In this document: positions 20,790 through 30,000 of the stretch, piece after piece
How positions within the stretch are numbered: the first letter of the stretch is position 1
How the letters are laid out: each line of letters starts with the position of its first letter
NCBI RefSeq assembly: GCF_000002985.6
Contig: NC_003281.10
Location: 11,346,001-11,410,000 of the forward strand
DNA length: 64,000 nt
Source of the DNA: Caenorhabditis elegans
Lineage: Eukaryota > Nematoda > Chromadorea > Rhabditida > Rhabditidae
Reading direction: 5' to 3'
Translations under genes and position numbers: made by a program
Notes under the pieces: model-generated
Database searches by the model: none
What the model saw: the letters and a program-made list of their open reading frames with translations, nothing else
Told to the model about the DNA's origin: nothing

Positions 20790-22349
20790 ATGTTCAAGAT
20801 CCTCCTAGCCCTTTGCATTGTTGGATGCTCATTTGCTGCACCAATTCATGGAGATGTTGACGATGAGCTTTTGGTGAGAATTTGATTTTTTTTTGGTTTT
20901 TTTTTCGTAACATTTGCCCACCGCCACCATTTATAGGTCATAGAAGTTTGCTTAGTTTTGCTTTGAACACTTATAACTTCCTGAATAATCACGATACCAA
21001 AGAATTGTCAACTGAAAAAATGTAGCAAATTTTATTTTCTACAATTTTCTAGTTGACAACTTTTTTGTACCTTATTTTCCTGTTTAGATAGACACGCTAG
21101 AAGTTTGCTGACTGTAAGAGGAACGCGTATAGCTTGGAAAATTCATAGGCTATGAAAAAGATGTCAACTAACAAATAGTGGTGCTGTGAGGGTACGGTAG
21201 GATTACTGTAGGAGTGATGTATGGGTACTGTAGGGGTACTGTAGGATAGCTGTAGGATTACTGTAGTGGTACTGTAGGAGCAATGTAGGGTGTTCATAGA
21301 ATTACTGTAGGATTACTGTAGTTGTACTCTGAGGAGGGGGGTACGGTAGGAGTGCTGTAGGATTACTGTAGGAAAACTGTAGGACTAAATGTAGGAGTAC
21401 GGTGGGGGAGTAGGGGAACTGTAGGATCACTTTTGGAGCAATGCAGGGTGGCCATAGGATTACTGTAGGGTTACTGTAGGATTACAGTAATAGTACTGTA
21501 GAAATACTGTAGGAGTACTTTACGGGTAGTGCAGGGTTACTGTAGGATTTTTGTAGGGCTACTGTAGGGGCTACTGTAGGATTACAGTAATTATTGTGTA
21601 GGGATACTGTAATAGTACTGTAGAAATACTGTAAGAGTACTGTAGGATTAATGCAGAGGCACTGTAGGGAGAGCTAGTGGTACTGTAGTGGTGCTACAAG
21701 ATTACTGTAGTTGTACTGTAGGGTTACTGTATTTTTGGTTTTTTTTTGAAATAAGTCTCAGAATTTTTTTTGGCTGGCGGTTCCTTAAAACGGGTATACC
21801 TTGGCGAGTTCGTAAGCCATCAAAAAGTTGCCAGCGGGTAAAATGTAGCAAATTTCATTTTCCACCACTTTTTAGTTGACAACTTTTTGGTATTTCGCTC
21901 TCCCGCTTAGGTACAAGCTTTTGAAATTTGCAGACTGAAAGCTAACTTACCCCTGTTACAATTTAAAAATTCTTGTAACTCGGAAAATAAGCAAACTTTA
22001 AAAATTTGTCTTCTACAGGGCCTCGCTTGGGAAGCCGCCGCCACCAGCGTCAACAACGGCAACCGCGGGAAGTTCTGGGTACCCATCGAGATCCAGAGCT
22101 CGGATAAAAATGGAGCAGTAACAAATCTCGTCGTGGTATTCCAAGAGTCGTGGTGCAGTGTTGAGGAGGGAAATGATCTCGAGGATGTGTGCGAATCTAT
22201 GTGCCCAGTATATTATGGAGGAGCTAAGGCTGTGAGTTTTATTTTTATGGAGAGCTCTTAGATTTTAAGCTTCGGAATTTCAGACATATCGTGTCACGGC
22301 TACCGAATCCAACGGGGGAAGTGATTTCGAATCTGTTAGAATTGAATAG
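20790..22349 (+). CDS. Small secreted protein, 120 aa, unknown function
   Basis: Three exons: 20790-20873, 22019-22231, 22284-22349, all joining in phase 0. Residues 1-17 are a clean signal peptide (MFKILLALCIVGCSFA, cleavage before APIHG), so the mature product is about 103 aa and secreted. The mature part is compact with three cysteines in C-X11-C-X3-C spacing (WCSVEEGNDLEDVCESMC) after a beta-rich stretch (VTNLVVVFQESW), and ends TYRVTATESN..VRIE. The overall size suggests a small inhibitor-like fold, and cystatin is one thought, but the QxVxG loop of active cystatins is absent, so I assign no family. A TATA box is at 20724. The poly(A) signal AATAAA is at 22416-22421, only 13 bp from the tba-7 stop codon on the other strand. 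Intron 1 is filled with ACTGTAGG repeats. Confidence 0.8.
21180..21735. repeat. ACTGTAGG minisatellite in intron 1 of the small secreted-protein gene
   Basis: About 550 bp of GGATTACTGTAGGAGTACTG-type degenerate repeats. GTTGACAACTTTTT fold-back units lie immediately on both sides (21003-21065 and 21826-21890). Confidence 0.85.
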
Positions 22350-22425
22350 AAAATGCTTTAATCTATCTTTTGTCAGTTAATTTGTACATAATCAATAATC
22401 ACCTAATAGCTTTCCAATAAAAAGT

Positions 22426-22431
22426 TTTATT
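22426..22431 (-). other. tba-7: tba-7 poly(A) signal, very close to the stop
   Basis: AATAAA on the minus strand begins 2 nt after the TGA stop (22434-22436). The opposite-strand gene's AATAAA is at 22416-22421. If both are used, tba-7 has a 3' UTR of only about 20-25 nt and the two transcripts overlap. Confidence 0.55.
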
Positions 22432-22433
22432 TT

Positions 22434-25400
22434 TCAATACTCATCATCCCCATTATCATTAGCATCGGAATCCGCGCCAACCTCCTCATAATCCTTCTCC
22501 AAAGCAGCCAGATCTTCACGTGCCTCGGAGAACTCGCCTTCCTCCATTCCCTCGCCAACGTACCTGGAACAAAGAGGTGTTTTGACAAAGAGGTGTTTCG
22601 ACATTTTACGGGTCATGCACTGGGCTGCTGGGCAGCCGACATTAAATAGAAGCGCGTATCTCAGCTTTGGTCTTGTAAAACCCTATGTAACTCCACGATG
22701 AGCAGAGCTATCAAAAAGTTGCAAACTTGAGAAATATTTAGAATTTAATTTTCTTCATTTTGCTAGTTGACAACTTTTTGCTAACTCTATTCTGAGCTGT
22801 TAATTGCGGTTTGAAGTTGAGGCATCACTCCCACAGCTCCCTCATGCTTTCTCTAACTTCAAACTTGCTTAACTCGACAGTGAAAAACGTTATCAAAAAA
22901 TGGTCAACTAACAAAATGTTTAAAATTAAATTTTCTCTATTTTGCTAGTTAACAACTTTTTGATAACTTTATTCTCAGCTGAGTTATAAACGTTTGAAGT
23001 TACGGCAACACTTCCGCAGTTTTGTCTAACTTCAAACTTGGTTAACTCCGCGGTGAAGAAAGTTATCAAAAAAATTTCAATTAAGAAAATATTTAAAATT
23101 AAATTTTCTATAATTTGCTAGTTGACAACATTTTGCTAATTCTATTCTCAGCTGTGTTATGATAGTTTGAAGTTGAGGCAACACTTCCGCAGTTTTGTCT
23201 AACTTCAAACTTGGTTAACTCAGCGGTGAAGAACGCTATCAAAAAATTGTCAACTAACAAAATATTTAAAATTAAATTTTCTATATTTTGCTAGTTGACA
23301 ACATTTTGCTAATTCTATTCTTAGCTGAACTATGAACGTTTGAACTCACCAATGCACAAAAGCTCTCTTGGCATACATCAAATCAAACTTATAGTCCAAT
23401 CTCTGCCACGCCTCCGCAATTGCCGTAGTATTCGACAACATACATACCGCCCGTGGAACCTTTGCCATATCCCCACCCGGGATTACTGTAGGCGGCTGAT
23501 AGTTCAATCCAACTTTAAACCCAGTCGGACACCAGTCCACAAACTGCACGGATCTCTGAGTTTTGATCGATTTTATCGCAGCCGACACATCCTTCGGCAC
23601 AACGTCTCCACGATACAGTAAACATACAGCCATATACTTCCCGTGCTTCGGGTCACATTTTACCATTTGATTTGAGGCTTCAAAGCAGCTTTTCGTTATC
23701 TCATCAACTGATAGGAACTCGTGGTGGGCTGAAGAGATCAGTGGATTGTAGGCGACAAGGGGGAAGTGGATTCTCGGGTAGGGGACCAGATTGGTTTGAA
23801 ATTCGTTTAAATCCACGTTGAGAGCACCGTCAAAGCGTAGAGATGCCGTGATGGAGGAGACTACCTGGAAATTTTTTTATTATTTTCATAAAAAATTCGT
23901 TTTTTTAGTTAAAAGTACTGTGGGTTACTATAGTGGTACTATAGCAGTACTGTAGGATTACTGTAGGGGTGCTACAAGAGTTCCGTATGGGTACTGTAGG
24001 ATTGTTGCAGGGTTACTGTAGGGCTACTGTATGATTAATGTAGGGGAGCTGTAGGGTGGCTATGTCCTAGGAGGTAGGAGGACAAGGAAATAAGGCCAAA
24101 TATTTATTTATGAATAAGAAGAAGGGGGGAAACAATAGTGTATATATTAAGGGATCAGTAAGGGGTGGAGGGTCCAGAAAGGATGGTAGGGGATTCTACA
24201 TCTAGAACCGGTTGATGCTTGAACCATGTTATATGCACAGTATAGCGTCTTATATACCATACGTACAAATCGAATTATGCTAATGTTGGGGGCGAAGGTG
24301 GTAATGTGATGGGAACGAAGGGAATATTGTTTCCCTATGACTAATAGAAGATCAGAAATCATAATCAAAGAGCAAGCGATTTGACAGGCTATAGGGGAAT
24401 CGTAGGATTACTGTAGTGGTTATGTAGTAGTAGAACTGCAATGATACTGTAGGAGTACTGTAGTGGTACTGTAGTAGTACTGCATAAGTATTGTAGTGAT
24501 ATAGTAGGACTACGGTAGTGGTACTGTATGAGTACTGTAGGAGTACTTTAGGGGCACTGTAGTGGTACTGTAATAGTGTTTCCGGAATACTGTATCAGTG
24601 TTGTAGGAATACTGTAGGACTGTTGTTATGATACTGTAGGGGTACTTTAGGATTACTGTAGTGGTACTGTAGGAGAACTGTTGGAGTACGGTAGGATTAC
24701 TGTATTTTTCAAACGTTTTAAAAAGCTGACTTTTCGAAGGCGTCTCAGCAAAATTTTTTCAACTAAAACAAAAAAATTTGAATCCCCTCCAAACCTGAGA
24801 AATAATTCGATTCAAATTATTGTACGTTGGCCGCGAGACCCGCAAATTCCTCCGGCAGATATCATAAATCGCCTCGTTATCAACCATAAATGAGCAATCT
24901 GAGTGCTCCAAAGTGGTGTGAGTTGTCAGAATTGAGTTATAGGGCTCTACGACAGAGGTGGAGATCTAAAAAAAAAAATTTAAATTGATATTCAATTTTT
25001 AAATTAAAATAGTTTAACCTGTGGAGCCGGGTAGATCGAAAATTCGAGCTTGCTCTTTTTGCCGTACTCCGCGGAGAGTCTCTCCATAAGCATAGAGGTA
25101 AATCCACTGCCAGTACCTCCACCAAATGAATGGAACACAAAGAATCCTTGTAATCCTTCGCAGTTATTCGCGAGTCTTCTGATTCTGTCCAGAGTAGTGT
25201 CGATGATCTCTTTACCCACTGTATAGTGGCCACGGGCGTAGTTATTTGCGGCGTCCTCTTTGCCAGTGAGCATTTGCTCTGGGTGGAACAACTTTTTATA
25301 GGCTCCCGTGCGGATTTCGTCTGGAAATTGAAAAATTAGGGGAAAATTTCAACAAAAAACCTCGGAAAGACTAATCATGCTAGCACGGATATCTTCAGGA

Positions 25401-25775
25401 CATGGGTTTGTGTCTTCATTGGTTTTGAACCAGTGACCTTCAGAGTGGCAGGCAAACACACTGCCACTCGGCCACGCGTGCATCACCGCCGGCGCTCAGT
25501 AAGTGTATACTTGAAGAGTGGGGGTTACATGAATGAAGGGTAAAGAAAAATTGCATACCGACAACAGTTGGCTCCAAATCCACAAAAATCGAGCGTGGCA
25601 CGTGTCTACCGTATCCAGTGTCCGAGAAAAAAGTGCCCAGAGAGCCGGAGTTCCCGTCGGGCTCCATCGATGTCCCATCTGGGAGAATTCCGTGCTCCAA
25701 GCAGTAAAGCTCCCAGCAAGCGTTTCCGATTTGAACTCCCGCCTGCCCCACGTGGATTGAGATTACTTCTCTCAT
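22434..25775 (-). CDS. tba-7: Alpha-tubulin TBA-7
   Basis: Five exons in transcription order: 25559-25775, 25019-25320, 24795-24965, 23350-23864, 22434-22563. They join without phase error to 444 aa, the normal alpha-tubulin length. It starts [20 protein letters not shown], carries the tubulin signature GGGTGSG at about 142-148, and ends in an acidic tail with a C-terminal tyrosine (DDEY), the site of detyrosination/tyrosination. Alpha-tubulin binds a non-exchangeable GTP and pairs with beta-tubulin to build microtubules. Residue 40 is Asp in a divergent loop ([11 protein letters not shown]), so the luminal Lys40 acetylation site is missing. The segment [18 protein letters not shown] also departs from the usual NLDIERPTYTNLNRL. 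The gene name is from recognition of the protein and its neighbours. Introns hold a solo LTR, a tRNA-like element and repeat arrays. Confidence 0.93.
22690..23315. repeat. Four tandem GTTGACAA fold-back units in tba-7 intron 4
   Basis: Four copies of a roughly 170-180 bp unit. Each contains ATCAAAAAATTGTCAACTAACAAAAT, an AATTAAATTTTCT core and the mirror TTGCTAGTTGACAACTTTTTG, followed by GAAGTTGAGGCAACACTTCC. The family recurs at 11.3, 21.0, 21.8, 26.0, 29.2-33.0 and 43.9-44.1 kb. Confidence 0.75.
23925..24062. repeat. ACTGTAGG minisatellite, left part
   Basis: Same family as 24387-24705. The solo LTR described at 24063-24386 splits what was once a single array. Confidence 0.8.
24063..24386 (-). 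mobile_element. Solo LTR of a retrotransposon, 324 bp, with 5-bp target duplication
   Basis: The block begins TGTCCTAGG and ends TTTGACA, giving TGTC...GACA inverted termini with the canonical TG..CA ends. GGCTA lies directly on both sides (24058-24062 and 24387-24391), a 5-bp target-site duplication as made by gypsy/BEL-type integrases. Composition differs sharply from the ACTGTAGG array it interrupts. Read on the minus strand it has a TATA-like GGTATATAAGACGC (about 24245-24258) and AATAAATATT about 40 bp from its end (about 24103-24108), so the likely U3-R-U5 direction matches tba-7 transcription. No internal coding region remains, so it is a recombination product. It probably belongs to a Cer family, which I cannot name from sequence alone. 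Confidence 0.8.
24387..24705. repeat. ACTGTAGG minisatellite, right part
   Basis: Degenerate GTAGTGGTACTGTAGGAGTACTG units, continuing the array at 23925-24062 beyond the LTR insertion. Confidence 0.8.
25421..25482 (-). other. tRNA-derived element (A and B boxes) in tba-7 intron 1
   Basis: On the minus strand GTGGCCGAGTGGC (25463-25475) is a near-perfect A box of the Leu/Ser tRNA kind. GGTTCAAAACC (25421-25431) is a B box about 31 nt further on, preceded by GAAGGTCACT as a T-stem arm. No convincing acceptor stem closes the structure, so this is a tRNA pseudogene or the head of a SINE-like repeat. It may have its own Pol III activity. Confidence 0.6.
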
Positions 25776-27044
25776 AGTTCACTGTACTGTAAAAAACTAG
25801 ATTAACTATAAGTTAAAAAAAAACTAAACGATCAACAGAAATTTCGCAATAGGAATTGCAAAATTTCAAAATTTCAAAATAAAATTTTTTTAAACCTTAA
25901 CTTTTTGAAAGCACATATCTCGCTAATCCTTAAAGCTAGAAAAAAAAATTGCAACATACAATTTGTAGAAAAATTTCTTATCTACATTTCCCTAGTTGAC
26001 AACTTTTTGATATCTCTCATTCCTACAAAGATACAAGCATTTGTAGCAAATAACCAGTGACGCTTATGTACTACAACTTTACACGGTTGCAACTTGCCAA
26101 CCACAACAGTTACTAAAAAATTGTTAACTAACAAAATATAGCAAATGAAATTTTCTACAATTTATCAGTTGACAAAATTATTCTAGCATTCATGCAAAGA
26201 TACAAGCTGCCAAAAAATCTAAGCCAAAATTTCAAAATTTTGCTTAAAACGAGTTGGAATTCAATTTTTTCGAAAACGAGAATGCCAAAAAAAGGAGTTT
26301 CATATAAAGATGTTTCATAATATTTAAGCACTGATAAGAAAAAGAGCAAACAAACATAATAAAACGTTTTTGGCGGTCTGTCAATGCGAAAAAGTGATGA
26401 TGAGAAAATGATAAAACTACGGAAAAAGGTAAGCAGGAGAAGAAAAATTCGGAAGTTTTCGGAAAATCAATAATATCCAGTGTGTGTGCAGCCGACACCT
26501 TACGGGTTGCTATCTAGCAGCCGACACTTAACAGGTTGGCAGCGGACATCTCAAGGGTTTTTATTCAGCAGCGGACGCTTAATAGGTTGACAGCCGACAC
26601 GTTACGGATTCCTATCTAGCAGCCGACACTAAACAGTTTTGTAGCCGATACGATACATGCTCTCACTCAGCAGCCGACGCTTAAAAGGTTGGCAGCCGAC
26701 CTCTTACGGTTTTTTATTTTGCAGCCGACGCTATACGGGGTTTTACTCAGCAGCCGACACTTAATAGGTTTGCAGCCGACCTCTTACAGGTTTCTATTCT
26801 GCATACGACGCTTTACAGGCTTGCAGCCATCACTTCACAGGATCCACTAGGGAATTGTCGGCTGCTTTCAAATAACATAATTAAAAAGTAAAAAATAATT
26901 TATTCACGGCAAAGAAAAAGGCAGACAACTTCATCGAAGGCAACAAGAGAAAAAAGAGAAAACATGTAAGAAACCACCCGGTAGTGTGTGGGGATAAATT
27001 ATGCGGCACAAAGAAAAAAAACAGAAAACAATGAAAACCAATGC
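25776..27044. other. Intergenic tba-7 / dpy-18: fold-backs and GCAGCCGACA array
   Basis: 25955-26175 holds two GTTGACAA fold-backs. 26485-26870 is an array of about 13 copies of GCAGCCGACRCTTA(A/C)GGGTT-like units 25-60 bp apart, in one orientation except for a final inverted copy (TGTCGGCTGC, about 26857). The dpy-18 poly(A) signal (minus-strand AATAAA) is at 26899-26904. The tba-7 promoter must lie within the first part, but no TATA box is obvious. Confidence 0.65.
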
Positions 27045-30000
27045 TTAGAGGGTCTCCCAGACGTCTTTGGCAAGATTTGGGGACACGTTTGGAGCATTTC
27101 TTGGCTCTGGGCCGTATCCGAGGTCGCCGACGAATCTTTCGTAGTCTGAGGATTTCAAGCCGCATGGACGACGGAACTCGTTGCCCTTCTCGTGGATCCA
27201 TTTGTTGGATACCTGGAAAAACAAGTTAAAATTCGAATTCCTCATGAAATTGTGGTCCTAGAGGTGTTTTTGTGGGTTACTGTAGCTGCGAAAGTACGCA
27301 AATACCGATATAAGAAGCGACCGACATTTCGCGGGCTCCCACCAGAAACAAAAAACTAACCCATTTGATTCCGACAAGAACGGGACAGGCGGCGTGACGG
27401 GTGTCTGGGTTTCCGTCTCCTTGTTTGTACAAGTTATACCAGAAGAGAGCATCATTCTTGGTGGGCAGAATTGTAGACTTGGCCTCAGTGAAGACGGTAC
27501 CTCCTCCGTGAGATGGTTGGCTCATCTGAAACAATAATAGGTTGATTTTGAGTCGGCAGCCGACACTTTGCGGGTTGTTAGCTAGCAGCAGACACTTTGC
27601 GTTTTGTTAGCTAGCAGCCAACACTAAGCGGCTTGTTAGCTAGCATCAGACACTTTGTGGGTTTAGATAACAGCCGACACTTTGCGGGTTGTTAGCTAGC
27701 AGTCAACACTTCGCGGGTTCTGAGTGGCAACCAACAAGCTACAGGCTCCTAGATGCCGACACTGCGCGGGTCGTTAGCTAGCAGCTGACACTTTGCGGGT
27801 TGTTAGCTAGCAGCAGACACTTTGCGTTTTGTTAGCTAGCAGCCAACACTAAGCGGCTTGTTAGCTAGCATCAGACACTTTGTGGATTTAGATAACAGCC
27901 GACACTTTGCGGGTTGTTAGCTAGCAGTCAACACTTCGCGGGTTCTGAGTGGCAACCAACAAGCTACAGGCTCCTAGATGCCGACACTGCGCGGGTCGTT
28001 AGCTAGCAGCTGACACTTTGCGGGGTTAGTTAGCAGCCGGCAAAAATGGATCCCTCGCTGTCGCGTGCGCTAGTGCCGGACAAGTTCAGCGATCTACCTA
28101 GCAGCTGACACTTTGCCGGGACTATATGGTAGCCGACAAAATACTGGCATCTAATTAGCAGCCGACGTTTTGCGAGTTATAAGGCAACAGCTGACACTTT
28201 GCGGGCTGTTAGCTGGCAGCCGACACTTGACGGGTTTTTGCATTTTAATATAACTCACATAGAACAACACAGTGGCAATACGATTTCCAGTTCCCAAGCT
28301 CTCAAAACTCTTCGACTCCTCCTTCTTGGCATGATCGAAATGCGGGTCATAATGTCCTCCGATTCCATAATTCGCAATCTGCAGCTCCTCAGCGGTCTCC
28401 ATCTCCAAATTTGTCATATATCCGATTCGCTTGTTAACGGTCTCCACAACATCACCCTCCCACTCCTTAAGCCACGCGCTTTTAGAGATACGGTAAGTCG
28501 CTGTGACAAGCTTTCCGGTCACCGAGTCGTGGACTGTGGCTCTTGCGAGTTTTGGCTTCGCGAGCTCCTGAATCGCGGCCACCTCATCGTCGGAGATCAC
28601 GTCCTTGAAGAGCACGGCTAGTGGGTTGAATCTCTTAATTTCCACCTTAATCGGAGCGTAGACAAGGAACGGACGGTCCCGCTTGTAGTAGCAGTAGAGA
28701 CGGGAGATGTCCTTCTGGGACACTGGAACCTCATTTCTGCACAGAGCCTCGTACATTGTTCGTTCAGTGTTTCCTAGGACAGAGTCGGGACGGCGGTTTT
28801 GGATTGGTGGGAGGTTCTTGCGCATGTCACTTCTACGGACGCCTTCTTGCTCGAGAAGGTCCTCGTACCATTTGACATTTCCTTTGGCGCGTGGGTGAGT
28901 TGGGTCTGGAAGATTTAGATTTTACAATAGCTGAGTAGCAGCCGACATCTCGCGGTCTCAAAAACTTACTCATTTTGTAGAGCTCCTCTGTAAGCTTTAG
29001 AGCGTGCTTCAAGTTGTTCTGCTTGTACAGTGCAAACGCCAGGTATTCGAGAATCTGGAAATTAAATTTTTTGGTGAAAAAAGTTGCATTTAAAATTTCG
29101 GCTACTTTCTCATAGCTTTTTGGCGATTTACGCTTGTTTCTCCGCCGCTATTAAAGATATCAAAAATATTTCAACTATTAAAGTATCTAAAACTTAATTT
29201 TTTTATAATTTGTTAGTTGAAAACTTTTTGATAAATTCAATACCCGCAGAGTTATCCGCCTTCGAAGTCTACAGCAGCCGACAGATTGCCCCGTAAAGCG
29301 TCGGCTGCCATAACTTGCTTCAAAGCAATTAAAAAAAGTTGTTTTACACTTTATTAGTTAACATCTCTCCCGCAGCTAAACTAGGATTAAAGTTATGTTG
29401 CAGCCGACATCTTCCGGTTTTGGATTGCTTCTGGACCCGCAAGGTGTCGGCTGCCATAACTTGCTTCGACGCAAGTTTAGCAAAAAGTTGTTAATTAACA
29501 AATTGTAGAAAATTTTATTTTACACATTTTAACAATTGACAACCTTTTGATAAAATCTTTCATTGCAGAGATATGCGTGCTTTATTTTAAAATTCAAATT
29601 TTTTTGCTAAAACTCTTTATAACTCCACTAAGAAACAAGCTATAAAAAAGTTATAAACTAAAAAATAATGTAAATTTAATTCTGCACAATTCACTAGTTG
29701 TAAATATTTTTCTATCTTCCTCTCCAGCCAAGATAACTCACATCTTCCACCTCCACAGTTGGCTCCACCTCGTCGCCGAGTCTTCTCTGCGCCTCCTCCA
29801 TCCACATCACAGTGTGGTAGAAGTCGTGCTCATTGTAAGCAGCACGGGCAATTTCAAAACAGTCCTTTGCTAAAATTAAAGATAAACTTAAAGTTTGTAT
29901 TACTTTAAGCTTACCGGAAAATGTGTAATTTCCCTGATCCGCGTAAATCTTTCCATCGGCAAGATCCTTGGTGTCGAGGCGGTAAGTGTCTTGAAGACGG

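Noticed and set aside
24147..24368. 73-codon minus-strand frame in tba-7 intron 3
   Set aside because: Lies wholly inside the solo LTR; LTRs do not normally encode protein and no homology was recognised.
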